Source of the DNA: Coriobacterium glomerans PW2
GTDB lineage: Bacteria > Actinomycetota > Coriobacteriia > Coriobacteriales > Coriobacteriaceae
Direction: 5' to 3'
Length of the DNA: 64,000 nt
Assembly: GCF_000195315.1 (NCBI RefSeq)
Contig: NC_015389.1
Location: 992,001-1,056,000, forward strand
Made by a program: the position numbers and the translations under genes
The notes under the pieces: generated by a model
What the model was told of the DNA's origin: nothing
The model's database searches: none
The model's input: the letters and a program-made list of their open reading frames with translations, nothing else
In this document: piece after piece, positions 17,474-28,469 of the stretch
Layout of the letters: each line of letters opens with the position of its first letter
Numbering within the stretch: the first letter of the stretch is position 1

Positions 17474-18406
17474 ATGCGCATTTCAGCGAGCAAGTTGATC
17501 AAGGGTCTCAGAATCGGATCGGCGGCGAAGAAGGGGGCGGGCATGTCCGTGCGCATCGGCGTGTATGTGGACGACACCGCCTCGCCTGCTGTGGTTGAGG
17601 CGCTGCGTGACGCCCTTGTGCCCGAGACGACAGGTGGGATCGTCCGCGTCGCGCGTCTGGGCGACCGGAACGCCGCCCCGCGCTCGGACACCGATGCGAT
17701 CATCGTCGTCTCGGGTGGCTCGGAGGGGCTCGAGGACGCCGTGAGACGCTTGGTGATCACAGGCGCCCCCGTCGTCGTCGCTGCGCGATCCGCCTCCGAG
17801 GTTCCATTTATCCGCGAGGACACGCCCGCGCTCGGACTGGTGGCCTCGGACGATCGCGAGCATCTGCTCGAGGGTCTCGCGCACTGGATTCTGGAGCGAT
17901 CCGATAAGGCATCGGCGCTTGCCGCCAACTTCTCGTTCATGCGGCCCGTTGCATCTGAGCGCATCACCCGGGCGACCGCGGTCACGAATGCGTTGACCGG
18001 CGCGATGGTGTTCATGCCCGGGGCGAACTATCCGATCATGACGCTCGCTCAGATCGAGATGGCGCTCAATCTGGCGGCGGTGCACGGCAAGGGTCTGAGA
18101 TTGGAGCGCGGCTACGAGATAGCCGCGGTGGTCGTCGCAGGGCTCGGGCTGCGCGGTGCGGCGCGTGCGATAGGCGCTCGGATGCCCCGCGCTAACATCT
18201 TGACCGGAGCCCTTGTCGCTGGTGCGGGCACCTATGGCATGGGACGGGCGCTGACGGCGCTCTACGAGCGCGATGTGGACTATGGCCCGCTCAACCACGT
18301 GATCCGCTCGGCGTATCGCCGCGCGCGCGATCTGATCGCGCCCGGGGCCGGCTCGCTCGCCAAGATCGCAGCGAAGCGCGGCCGCTCCGCCGCGGAGGGC
18401 GCGTAG
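17474..18406 (+). CDS. DUF697-like protein of unknown function
   Basis: A 310-residue protein. The N-terminal half has a Rossmann-like alternation of strands and helices (VRIGVYVDDTA; DAIIVVSGGSEGLEDAV). The C-terminal half contains two hydrophobic helices (ALTGAMVFMPGANYPIMTLAQIEM split by a Pro/Gly turn, and EIAAVVVAGLGLRGAARAIGAR). This pattern resembles the DUF697/YcjF-type region otherwise linked to small GTPases, but no P-loop is present. ATG 17474 has AAGGAG 8 bases upstream. It sits between rodA and the radical SAM pair and may be co-transcribed with either. Function unknown. Confidence 0.7.
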   Translation: MRISASKLIKGLRIGSAAKKGAGMSVRIGVYVDDTASPAVVEALRDALVPETTGGIVRVARLGDRNAAPRSDTDAIIVVSGGSEGLEDAVRRLVITGAPVVVAARSASEVPFIREDTPALGLVASDDREHLLEGLAHWILERSDKASALAANFSFMRPVASERITRATAVTNALTGAMVFMPGANYPIMTLAQIEMALNLAAVHGKGLRLERGYEIAAVVVAGLGLRGAARAIGARMPRANILTGALVAGAGTYGMGRALTALYERDVDYGPLNHVIRSAYRRARDLIAPGAGSLAKIAAKRGRSAAEGA

Positions 18407-18412
18407 GCGAAG

Positions 18413-20293
18413 GTGCGAGTCGTCTACGAAGACCGTTTCTCTGAGCTCGAGCCCCTGCTCGAGCACGTTGAGAAGCCGAGCCGCTACATAGACCACGAAT
18501 GGGGGTCGCTCTCGCAGCGTGAGGCCCGCTATAGAGTCTGTCTCATCCATCCGGACATCTACGAGGTCGGTCTCTCGAATCAGGGGATCTCCATCCTGTA
18601 CGCCGTGCTGAACTCACAGGAGAACATCAGCTGTGAGCGCGGCTATCTGCCTTGGATCGACATGGCCGACGCGATGCGCGCCGCAGGTGTGCCGCTGCTG
18701 TCGTCGGAGGGGTCGGCACCGGTGTCGTCCTTCGATCTCGTGGGGATCCATCTGCCTCATGAGATGGCGGCGACGAACTGCCTCGAGGTTCTCGATCTCG
18801 CAGGGATAGCCCTTCGCGCAGCCGATCGAGGCGAGGACGATCCGCTTGTCATCGCCGGCGGTCCCGCCGTCTTCAACCCCGAGCCGATCGCGCCGTTCTT
18901 CGACGCGGTCCTCATCGGCGAGGGCGAGGAGTCCATCGTCGAGGTCGCCCGGGCGCATGAACGGCTGCGCGATAAGGGGGCGACGCGGCAGCAGACGCTG
19001 CGCGCGCTCGCCCGGATACCAGGGTGCTACGTGTCCGCGCTCTATGAGATCAGCCATCGGAGTCCGTGCACCCCTCACGGCTTCGCCGTCCCGCGTGCCG
19101 AAGAGCAGGCTCCGACCACCGTGGTCCGTCGCGTCCTCGCCGATTTCGGAGCCACCGATCCCGTCGCTCAGTCAGTCGTGCCCTACGTCGAAACCGTGTG
19201 CGATCGCCTTTCAATCGAAGTGCTTCGCGGCTGCGCGCGGGGCTGCCGATTCTGCCAAGCCGGCATGGCATACCGTCCGGTGCGCGAGCGCAGCGCCGAT
19301 CAGATCGTCTCGGCTGTGGCGCGCGGCCTATCCGAGACGGGCTATGGCGAGGTGTCGCTCGCCTCGCTGTCAACAACAGATCACTCGATGTGCGCGCACG
19401 TGCTCGAGCGACTCAACCGTCGCTACGAGGGGTCCGGCATATCTGTCTCCATTCCCTCTCAGCGTCTGGACGCCTTCGGTGCCGACATGGCTCTCGCTGC
19501 AGTTGGTGGTGAGAATCGCGGCGGCCTCGCGTTCGCTCCGGAGGCCGGAAGCCAGCGCCTGCGCGACATCATCAACAAAAACGTCACCGAGCGCGATCTC
19601 GATGAGGCGATCACCCGTGTTTTCAAAGCCGGCTGGCGCCGTGTGAAGCTGTATTTCATGATGGGGCTGCCCGGTGAGCGGGATGAGGATATCGTCGCGA
19701 TCGCCGGGTTGGCCCAGCGCGCCGCCGACGTCGCTCGAGCCGCCGTGCGTCCCGCGCAGCGCGCCGCCGTTCAGGTCTTTGTCTTTGTTTCGGTGTTCGT
19801 ACCGAAGGCCTCCACACCATTTCAGTGGTGCGCGCGGCTCGAAGACGCCGAGGTGAGGCGCCGCCAGCGCCTTCTGCTCGACAGCGTCGGGGATCGCGCC
19901 GTTCGCGTGAGCTGCCATGATGCGGATGCATCGCTTGTGGAGGCCGCTCTTTCGCGCGCCGGCCGCGACATGGCCGATGTCATCGAGGGGGCATGGCGCC
20001 GCGGCGCGCGCTTCGACGCTTGGACCGAGCAGTTCGATCTCAGCCGCTGGCGCGCAGCGGCCACCGAGCTCGGTTCAGATCTCGTCGAGATCGCCTGCAC
20101 TCCGTTCGCGCTGAGCGACAGACTCGCTTGGGAGCATGTGAGCACCGGCGCGTCGCGCAGCTTTCTTGAGCGGGAGTACCGCCGGGCCAAGGCGGAGATG
20201 ACGACGCCGGACTGCACGCGGGGCTCCTGTAGCGGCTGCGGCGTCTGCGGGGCTCTTGGAGTCGCGAATGCGCTGGCTGGCGAGCGCTCATGA
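18413..20293 (+). CDS. TIGR03960-family radical SAM protein with B12-binding-like domain
   Basis: A 626-residue iron-sulfur enzyme of unknown reaction. Residues 1-250 form a B12-binding-like Rossmann region with a conserved start (YIDHEWGS, CLIHPDIYEVGLSNQG). The radical SAM domain follows, with its cluster motif CxxxCxxC in CARGCRFCQ and the block FAPEAGSQRLRDIINK. The C-terminus ends in a Cys-rich segment (CTRGSCSGCGVCG) that may hold a further cluster. Start is GTG 18413. Its stop overlaps the next gene's ATG (ATGA), which encodes the DUF2344 partner. In other bacteria the two are often fused, so they probably act together, possibly in tRNA or rRNA modification; that last point is speculation. 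Confidence 0.88.
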   Translation: MRVVYEDRFSELEPLLEHVEKPSRYIDHEWGSLSQREARYRVCLIHPDIYEVGLSNQGISILYAVLNSQENISCERGYLPWIDMADAMRAAGVPLLSSEGSAPVSSFDLVGIHLPHEMAATNCLEVLDLAGIALRAADRGEDDPLVIAGGPAVFNPEPIAPFFDAVLIGEGEESIVEVARAHERLRDKGATRQQTLRALARIPGCYVSALYEISHRSPCTPHGFAVPRAEEQAPTTVVRRVLADFGATDPVAQSVVPYVETVCDRLSIEVLRGCARGCRFCQAGMAYRPVRERSADQIVSAVARGLSETGYGEVSLASLSTTDHSMCAHVLERLNRRYEGSGISVSIPSQRLDAFGADMALAAVGGENRGGLAFAPEAGSQRLRDIINKNVTERDLDEAITRVFKAGWRRVKLYFMMGLPGERDEDIVAIAGLAQRAADVARAAVRPAQRAAVQVFVFVSVFVPKASTPFQWCARLEDAEVRRRQRLLLDSVGDRAVRVSCHDADASLVEAALSRAGRDMADVIEGAWRRGARFDAWTEQFDLSRWRAAATELGSDLVEIACTPFALSDRLAWEHVSTGASRSFLEREYRRAKAEMTTPDCTRGSCSGCGVCGALGVANALAGERS

Positions 20294-21108
20294 GCGATCA
20301 ACTTCCCTTCCGTCTGCGCGTTCGATATGTCAAGCAGGGACGTCTGCGCTATCTCGGTCATCCCGAGGTGCTGCGCACGATCGAGCGCAGCGTGCGTCGC
20401 GCGGGCCTGCCCTATGCCGTCACGCAGGGGCTCTCCCCGCACATGCGCATCGCCTTCTGCTCGGCGCTGCCGGTTGGCGCATCATCGAGGTGCGAGTTGT
20501 ACGATCTGTGGCTCTCCGAGCGGGTCAGGACGGATCGGGCCCTGGATGCGCTCAGGCACGCGACACCTGAGGGGCTCGCTCCGGTTCGAGCCGGCTACAT
20601 CGATGTGAGGGCCGCGGCTCTCACGGTGTCTCTCACGCGTATCGGCTATAGCGTCGAGGTGCGTCCGCGTGAGGGCTTCTCGGTTGACCTCGCTGCTTGG
20701 AATCGCGCCCTCACCGAGATCGCATCCGCCGGGCAGATCTGCTATCTGCGCGGTGCGAAGCGCAAGCGGCTCGATCTGGACCGGACGCTTGCTTGCTGGC
20801 GCGTCAGCGCCTCCGAGACGGAGGGCGCGGTGCGCATCGAGCTCGAGACGCGCGCGGGGAGCGCTGGTTCGCTGCGTCCCGACATCGTTCTCGCCGCCAT
20901 CGATCAGAGCATCGGGCGCGCTCAAGGCCTCGATGAGCCCGTGGACCATCTGACGGCGGGACCGCGTGCGCACATGATCATCGAGAGCTGCGAGATCGAG
21001 CGGACGCTGCAGACAGGGGAGGACGAGCACGGGATCTTGGTGCCCGCGCTCCCGGATCCGCAGAGCGCGGGCACCCGTGCCAACGGATCCCTCACCGCTT
21101 CTGAGTAG
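20290..21108 (+). CDS. TIGR03936-family (DUF2344) radical SAM-associated protein
   Basis: A 272-residue protein with the DUF2344 opening FRLRVRYVKQGRLRYLGH and the motif GLPYAVTQGLSPHMRIAF. It is the separate partner of the preceding radical SAM gene and overlaps it by 4 bases, so the two are translationally coupled. There is no cluster motif or membrane segment of its own. Function is not established; the fused versions elsewhere imply the two polypeptides form one enzyme. Confidence 0.88.
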   Translation: MSDQLPFRLRVRYVKQGRLRYLGHPEVLRTIERSVRRAGLPYAVTQGLSPHMRIAFCSALPVGASSRCELYDLWLSERVRTDRALDALRHATPEGLAPVRAGYIDVRAAALTVSLTRIGYSVEVRPREGFSVDLAAWNRALTEIASAGQICYLRGAKRKRLDLDRTLACWRVSASETEGAVRIELETRAGSAGSLRPDIVLAAIDQSIGRAQGLDEPVDHLTAGPRAHMIIESCEIERTLQTGEDEHGILVPALPDPQSAGTRANGSLTASE

Positions 21109-21133
21109 GCAGGTGAAATGTGGATGTTTCTCG

Positions 21134-21162
21134 TTGACGAGGGTTTGCGTAGCTGTTACCAT
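21134..21162 (+). promoter_or_regulatory. Promoter of the rplU-rpmA operon
   Basis: TTGACG (21134-21139) and TACCAT (21157-21162) lie 17 bases apart. Transcription would start near 21169, about 34 bases before the rplU ATG. Confidence 0.6.
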
Positions 21163-21202
21163 AGTCCGCTGTTGCACTACCTCATGCATGAAGGGTAAAA
21201 GA

Positions 21203-21565
21203 ATGTACGCAATCGTTTCAACCGGCGGCAAACAGTACAAGGTCGCCACCGATGACATCATCACCGTCGAGAGGATCGAGGGCGCCGCGGGCGAGAAGAT
21301 CGAGTTGCCCGTCTCGTTTCTGAACGATGGCAAGAAGATCGTCACCGATCCCGCCAAGCTCGGTCGCGCCAAGGTCACCGCAGAGATCCTGGAGCATTTC
21401 CTCGGCGACAAGCAGCTTGTCTTCAAGTTCAAGAAGCGCAAGCGCTACCATCGCCTCAAGGGTCATCGGCAGCAACTGAGTCGCATCAGGATCACGAAGA
21501 TCCAGGCCACATCTCGTGCCGCAAAGAAGACCGCAGAGGAGCCCGCGGCAGCCGTCGCCGAGTAA
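21203..21565 (+). CDS. rplU: 50S ribosomal protein L21 (bL21)
   Basis: A 23S rRNA-binding protein of the large subunit. It has 120 residues, slightly longer than the usual 103 because of an Ala/Lys/Glu-rich C-terminal tail. It begins with the family sequence MYAIVSTGGKQYKV and contains KFKKRKRYHRLKGHRQ and a TKI segment. AAGGGT upstream supports ATG 21203; ATG 21188 is also in frame but would add an atypical five residues. It is followed 33 bases later by rpmA. Confidence 0.98.
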   Translation: MYAIVSTGGKQYKVATDDIITVERIEGAAGEKIELPVSFLNDGKKIVTDPAKLGRAKVTAEILEHFLGDKQLVFKFKKRKRYHRLKGHRQQLSRIRITKIQATSRAAKKTAEEPAAAVAE

Positions 21566-21597
21566 CGCGCTCGAATTCGAAAGGGTAGGTAGATCAC

Positions 21598-21855
21598 ATG
21601 GCACATAAAAAGGGACTTGGTTCCTCCCGCAACGGACGCGATTCGAACGCTCAGCGCCTCGGTACGAAGCGCTTCGCCGGACAGACGGTGCGCTGCGGCA
21701 CGATACTCGTTCGACAGCGCGGTACGCATATCCATCCCGGCGTGAACGTCGGACGAGGCAAGGATGACACGCTGTTCGCTCTCATCGACGGTGTGGTGGA
21801 CTTCACGCGCGGGGTCAAGCACCGGGTCAACGTGCGCCCTCTCGAGAACGCCTAG
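21598..21855 (+). CDS. rpmA: 50S ribosomal protein L27 (bL27)
   Basis: An 85-residue large-subunit protein whose N-terminus reaches the peptidyl transferase centre. The sequence starts directly with [16 protein letters not shown], without the short prepeptide that Firmicutes remove by proteolysis, and contains [20 protein letters not shown]. It is the second gene of the L21-L27 operon and is followed by a hairpin and then obgE. Confidence 0.98.
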   Translation: MAHKKGLGSSRNGRDSNAQRLGTKRFAGQTVRCGTILVRQRGTHIHPGVNVGRGKDDTLFALIDGVVDFTRGVKHRVNVRPLENA

Positions 21856-24097
<2,242 letters not shown>

Positions 24098-24101
<4 letters not shown>

Positions 24102-24742
24102 AAGGGGGCTATGTGCCGCAGACTGATGAAGCACCGATGAGCATGGAACAAGAAGCGGTGATCCGCAGGATCCGCGAACTTCTCGCTGTACGTCTGGCCA
24201 GTGATCGGCGTCGCGAGGAGCATTCCCTGCGCGTCGCCGATACGGCCGAAGCTCTCGCGCGGACATACGGCGCAGACGTATTCGCGGCGACCGCCGCCGG
24301 CCTCATCCACGATTGGGACAGACTGCTGAGCTACGAGGAGCTGGTTGCTCGAGCCGCGCGCTACGGTGTTCCGCTTTCAGGCCCGCCCCTCTTGGTTGCC
24401 CCGCTGCTTCACGGCCCGGTCGCGGCGGTCGAGTTGCAAGAGCTCTTTCCCGAGCTTCCGGACGAGGTCTTCCAAGCTGTGGCGCGTCATACGACGGCGG
24501 CACCGGACATGAGCGCGCTCGACATGGTGGTCTTCATCGCCGATGGCATAGAGCCCGGCCGGCGCGGCGAGTATGCAGACAGACTTCGCGCCATGGTGGG
24601 CCAGGCGAGTCTCAGAGAGGTGTTCTTCGCATGCCTGACCGAAGCTCTCGCCTTCGTGATCAAGTCCGGCCGCTACGTATATCCTTTGGCGATCGAGAGC
24701 TACAACCGCTACGCCACGATATTTCAGAAAGGCGATTCATGA
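24098..24742 (+). CDS. yqeK: YqeK-type HD-domain hydrolase
   Basis: A 214-residue HD-superfamily protein. Metal-binding residues are in EEHSLRVAD, LIHDWDR (the HD pair), LLHGP, and VARHTT with FIADGIEPGR. Members of this family hydrolyse diadenosine tetraphosphate symmetrically. It overlaps both neighbours by ATGA (nadD before, rsfS after), the conserved nadD-yqeK-rsfS order. An internal ATG about 40 bases in is a possible alternative start. Confidence 0.93.
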
Positions 24743-25206
24743 TTGAGGAGAACTCATCAGAGCAAGTTGAAGGACTTGAGGAACTGCCCCGAAAGGACGA
24801 TGAGCTCGGACAGCCTGCTGTCGAGCGTCGCGCAGCCTCGCTCTCCAGCAGTGGTGTGGCTGCCGAACAAGTCGCCCGCGTCGCCGCTCAGGCGGCTTTC
24901 GACAAGAAAGCCGAAGACGTCATCGCACTCGATCTGAGCGAGCGCTCAGATGTGACCGATTATTTCGTCATCGCCACCGCTTCGAACAACCGTCTGGCCG
25001 ACACGGTCGTCGACGAGGTCGAGCTGCGGGTCGCGCAAGCGACCGGCGAGCGTCCCCTCTCGATCGAGGGGCGCGCGGAGCGCACGTGGATACTCATGGA
25101 CTACGGCGCGGTGATCGTGCACGTCTTCACGCCCGAGGCTCGCGAGCACTACGGTTTGGAGAGGCTCTGGAGTGATGCGCCAACTCTCGATATCGAGCTC
25201 ATGTAG
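24739..25206 (+). CDS. rsfS: Ribosome silencing factor RsfS
   Basis: Binds L14 on free 50S subunits and blocks subunit joining when nutrients are short. It has 155 residues with an acidic, low-complexity N-terminal extension of about 50 residues. The core domain follows, with ALDLSERSDVTDYFVIATA, GRAERTWILMDYG and VHVFTPEAREHYGLERLW. The start overlaps the yqeK stop. It ends the rightward run, and dinB converges on it from the other strand. Confidence 0.96.
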   Translation: MIEENSSEQVEGLEELPRKDDELGQPAVERRAASLSSSGVAAEQVARVAAQAAFDKKAEDVIALDLSERSDVTDYFVIATASNNRLADTVVDEVELRVAQATGERPLSIEGRAERTWILMDYGAVIVHVFTPEAREHYGLERLWSDAPTLDIELM

Positions 25207-25241
25207 GGCGCAGACGTTCTGATTCGACGGCATCGAAGAGG

Positions 25242-26522
25242 TCAGTGTCTTCTCTGACCTCCATTGTCGAAGCGCGCGGCGCGCCCGTAGCCGACGACGT
25301 CGGAGCCGTACTTCTCCCGCACCTGATCGATGGCGACGGACAGATCACGTCGCGGACTCGCTACCGCACCGCGATCATCCACCTCGGTGAACAGATCCGT
25401 CTGAATACCCTCAGCGCGCTCGAAATCGCTGATGCCGACTCCGAGCAGCCGCACATGGATTCCCGGACCCCAGAACGTGTCGATGAGCGCGCGACCCACT
25501 GGAATAAAGATGTTCTCGTCGTCGGTGCGATGAGGCAGTTTGCGCTGGACGGTTCTGCCTTGGCCGAATGAGAACTTGACCTTGACGGTAACGGTGCGAC
25601 CCGCAAGCCCGTGTCGGCGCAGGCGCCTGCCCACCGATTCGGCGAGCAGGGCGAGCGCCGCGTCGACATCGGAGCGCTCCGTGAGATCTGTGGCGAATGT
25701 CCGCTCGCAACTCACTGATTTGATCTCATCGGAGGCATCGACAGGGGAGACAGGGCTTCGCTCCTCTCCCTTGGCTCTCAGGCGCATGCGTTCGGCGTGG
25801 CAGCCGAATACCGAGGTGAGCACAGCTGGTGAGGCGTCGGCTATCTGCCCGAGCGTGTGGATGCCCGCCCGCTTGAGCGCCGCCTCGGCCGAGGCGCCGA
25901 TCCCGCTCATCGCCCGCACGCTCAGCGGCCGCAGAAACGCCTTCTCGGTTCCAGGAAGGATGACGGTGAGGCCGCGCGGCTTGTCGCGTTCGCTTGCGAT
26001 CTTGGAGACGGTCTTGCTCGTGCTCAGTCCGATCGAGCACGTGATTCCCAGCTCGCTCACGCGTGATCGTATGCGCTCGGCGATCTCAAGCGGACTCTCG
26101 CAGGAGTAGCGACCCGGTGTGATGTCGAAGAAAGCCTCGTCGATGGAGACGCGTTCGACAAAGGGCGTCTCATCCGCGAGGATGTCCATGACCTTGCCAC
26201 TCAGCTCCCGATAGCGATCGAAATGGCTATGCGTCCAGACCGCATCGGGGCACAGCCTGCGCGCCTGCGCGGAAGACATGGCGGAATGAACGCCGAACCT
26301 TCGCGCCTCATATGAGGCGGTGGAGACCACCCCGCGCTCTTCTGGGTCTCCACCGACGATGAGGGGCCTGCCGCGCCATTCGGGATGATCCAGTTGCTCG
26401 ACGCTCGCGAAGAACGCATCGAGGTCCAGAAGGCCGATCGCCGGTCCCAGCCAGCACCCGAAAAGGTTGTTGCCGGCTCCCCGATCAAGGGGAAAAGCGC
26501 ATGTATGTTCGATCTCGCTCAT
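25242..26522 (-). CDS. dinB: DNA polymerase IV (Y-family, DinB)
   Basis: Translesion DNA polymerase. It has 426 residues from ATG 26522. Palm motifs with catalytic acids are LLDLDAFFASVEQ and SIDEAFFDIT. Also present are the family block RRFGVHSAMSSAQARRLCP and the little-finger region around RKLPHRTDDE. A TTG six codons upstream (26540) is in frame, but a TATACT -10-like element lies inside that stretch, so ATG 26522 is preferred. I found no clear LexA box. It is the only leftward gene in the core part of the window. Confidence 0.94.
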   Translation of the reverse strand: MSEIEHTCAFPLDRGAGNNLFGCWLGPAIGLLDLDAFFASVEQLDHPEWRGRPLIVGGDPEERGVVSTASYEARRFGVHSAMSSAQARRLCPDAVWTHSHFDRYRELSGKVMDILADETPFVERVSIDEAFFDITPGRYSCESPLEIAERIRSRVSELGITCSIGLSTSKTVSKIASERDKPRGLTVILPGTEKAFLRPLSVRAMSGIGASAEAALKRAGIHTLGQIADASPAVLTSVFGCHAERMRLRAKGEERSPVSPVDASDEIKSVSCERTFATDLTERSDVDAALALLAESVGRRLRRHGLAGRTVTVKVKFSFGQGRTVQRKLPHRTDDENIFIPVGRALIDTFWGPGIHVRLLGVGISDFERAEGIQTDLFTEVDDRGAVASPRRDLSVAIDQVREKYGSDVVGYGRAARFDNGGQRRH

Positions 26523-26540
26523 TGTTGCAGTATAACGCAA

Positions 26541-27060
26541 GATGGGCCATCGCGGCCGTGGTCGCTCAATCGGATTCGGTTATGCTTTGGGGTAAAATCT
26601 CCAGTGCGATAGGGTATAGCTTCCAGTGCGAGCGAAGCCGGTAGCGCATCAGAGGGGATCGCGAGCGCGCGATCGCGCGCCGGGGACGACGGGCGCACCG
26701 GGTCGGCTGGCCGTGGGACGGAGAGACCGACGCCGTCCGCCGCTCGTATCCGACCGCTCAGTCCGTCGGCGCAGCAGGATGACTGACCCACCGTGCGCAG
26801 ATGCGCGTATTTTTACCATAAAACAGGGGGTCACTCAGGAATTTCTCTACCAGATACGCGCTTTTGCGACCGTATCAAGCCCGCGGCGATGACAGCAATC
26901 CCGCCTTGTGGCGATTTCAACTCTGTGAGGACGGTCGCAATCTTTCGCGACGGTACCGATCCCCGGGGCGCGCAGGGCCGAGGCCGCACCGACGTGATCG
27001 CGTCGCTCCCCCGGTATCGTGACATATCGCGCCGGGATGCCGACGCTCAGCGATCGCGCG
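26541..27060. other. Long intergenic gap between dinB and the rpsP operon, with repeats
   Basis: About 520 bases with no convincing gene. TCCAGTGCGA occurs twice as a direct repeat (26600-26609 and 26622-26631, 22 bases apart). TTGCGACCGT (26864-26873) is inverted exactly at 26931-26940, with a small CGCC/GGCG hairpin inside. A second imperfect inverted repeat (TGACTGACCC near 26781, GGGTCACTCA near 26829) surrounds it. I found no signature of RNase P RNA, tmRNA, SRP RNA or a T-box. Confidence 0.4.
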
Positions 27061-27088
27061 TTGCACCTGAGGGAAAAACGTGTAGTAT
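27061..27088 (+). promoter_or_regulatory. Promoter of the rpsP operon
   Basis: TTGCAC (27061-27066) and TAGTAT (27083-27088) are 16 bases apart. Transcription would start near 27095, giving a leader of about 120 bases before the rpsP TTG at 27218. Confidence 0.55.
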
Positions 27089-27217
27089 AGGGCACGTCTG
27101 CGGTTATACCGAAGAAGTTTCACGACGAGGCTTCACCTGCTCCGGCCGTTGGCGTATCATTACAGCTCGTTTTTCTGTTGTCGCAGCTGGCATGCTGCAT
27201 GGTTGGAGGAGTTTTCA

Positions 27218-27565
27218 TTGGCAGTCAAGATTCGTCTTTCCCGTCACGGTTCAAAGAAGCGCCCGTATTACCGCGTCGTCGTCGCCGATTCGCGTTCTCC
27301 GCGCGACGGCCGCCTCATCGAGGAGGTCGGCAGGTACAACCCGCTCACCACCCCGAAGGTGATCAGCCTCGACCTTGATAAGATCCAAGCTTGGCAGAGC
27401 AAGGGCGCCCAGCTCACCGATGCCGTAGCGGCGCTGGTGAGAGCTGCTCAGCAGGGCGAGAAGACCGCGCCCGTGCAAAAGAAGTCAAAGAAGCAGCGCG
27501 CCAAGGAGGCCGAGGCGGAGCTTGCCGATGCCGCCGCTCCCGTCGCCGCGGGCTCCGAGGAGTAG
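27218..27565 (+). CDS. rpsP: 30S ribosomal protein S16 (bS16)
   Basis: Small-subunit assembly protein. From TTG 27218 the product has 115 residues and opens with the family sequence [20 protein letters not shown]. The C-terminal 35 residues are a Lys/Ala/Glu-rich extension. GGAGG at 27204-27208 lies about 9 bases before the TTG. In-frame codons upstream to 27149 do not match the family. It leads rpsP-khpA-rimM-trmD. Confidence 0.97.
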   Translation: MAVKIRLSRHGSKKRPYYRVVVADSRSPRDGRLIEEVGRYNPLTTPKVISLDLDKIQAWQSKGAQLTDAVAALVRAAQQGEKTAPVQKKSKKQRAKEAEAELADAAAPVAAGSEE

Positions 27566-27570
27566 TCGTC

Positions 27571-27924
27571 GTGGCAGAAGATCACGAGACCGTCTCCGAC
27601 ATCTTGACAGATGACGTCGCCGAGAAGGACGTTGCCCGCACCGATCCCTCTCAGGACGAAGCGCTGGCAGGGGAGGCGGTCCTTTCCGATCGCGTCGCCG
27701 ATCTGGTCGAGTACCTCGTTGTGAGCATCGTTGACGAGCCGGATTCGGTGAGCCTCGAGGTCATCGACAGCGAGGATGCGTCCACGATCGAGGTGAGCGT
27801 CGCCGACGGCGACATCGCGAAGGTCATCGGTCGACGCGGCCGCACGATCAAGGCGATCCGCACGCTCGCACGGGCCCTGGCCGCCCGCTTGGAGACGTCC
27901 GTCGAGGTCGAGGTCGTCGGTTAG
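27571..27924 (+). CDS. khpA: KH-domain RNA-binding protein KhpA (YlqC)
   Basis: A small RNA chaperone of the KhpA family, normally about 76-80 residues; here 117, with an acidic N-terminal extension of about 40 residues ahead of the KH fold. The KH GxxG loop is GRRG at residues 87-90, in VIGRRGRTI. GTG 27571 follows the rpsP stop by 5 bases, with GGAG upstream. Its place between rpsP and rimM is a conserved arrangement in Gram-positive bacteria. Confidence 0.93.
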   Translation: MAEDHETVSDILTDDVAEKDVARTDPSQDEALAGEAVLSDRVADLVEYLVVSIVDEPDSVSLEVIDSEDASTIEVSVADGDIAKVIGRRGRTIKAIRTLARALAARLETSVEVEVVG

Positions 27925-27929
27925 CCGCA

Positions 27930-28469
27930 TTGAGCGTCGCATATAGAAATATCGCGCGAATCATGCGCGCGCACGGTTCCAAAGGAGAGGTCGTTGCAGT
28001 TCCGCTGCAAGGTCTCTCCATGCTGCTCTATGAGGGGCTCGAGGTCGCGTTGACGCCGCCCGCCCTCGACCGCGATCGCTTCTGTCGAGTCGAGCGGCTC
28101 ACCGAGTCATCCGCTGGGGCGCTCGTGCGCTTCTCCTGCGCTCATACGATCGCCGATGCGCAATCTCTGCGCGGCTGCTATGTGCTCGCTCGCCGCAGGG
28201 ACATTCATCCGGGCCCGCTGGAGGTTTCGGTTGCCCACGTGCTCGGGCGCACCGTCTTGGATGATCGGGCGGGGGAGATAGGGAAGGTGCGTGAGATCCT
28301 GAGCACGCCCGCGCATGATGTCTGGACGGTTTCGGGAACGGGATATGGTGATGTTCTCGTTCCTGTCATCGAACGGGTCATCTTGGGGATACCTGATGAG
28401 GGACCCATCCGCGTCCATCTCATGGACGGGCTGCTGTCTGCGAACGAAAGAGGAGGTTCGTTGTGCTGA
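27930..28469 (+). CDS. rimM: Ribosome maturation factor RimM
   Basis: Binds S19 and helps assemble the 30S head. It has 179 residues. The family opening [11 protein letters not shown] lies near residues 11-21. The C-terminal PRC-barrel half contains [17 protein letters not shown] and ends in [11 protein letters not shown] with [10 protein letters not shown]. The TTG start at 27930 lies 5 bases after the khpA stop. The stop overlaps the trmD start by 7 bases. Confidence 0.94.
   Translation: MSVAYRNIARIMRAHGSKGEVVAVPLQGLSMLLYEGLEVALTPPALDRDRFCRVERLTESSAGALVRFSCAHTIADAQSLRGCYVLARRRDIHPGPLEVSVAHVLGRTVLDDRAGEIGKVREILSTPAHDVWTVSGTGYGDVLVPVIERVILGIPDEGPIRVHLMDGLLSANERGGSLC

Noticed and set aside
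26500-26600. LexA box controlling dinB
   Set aside because: Only a half-site-like CGAAC lies inside the coding start; no full palindrome is present upstream.
26793-27362. Rightward open frame across the dinB-rpsP gap
   Set aside because: It runs into rpsP in another frame, has no ribosome site and shows a random composition.
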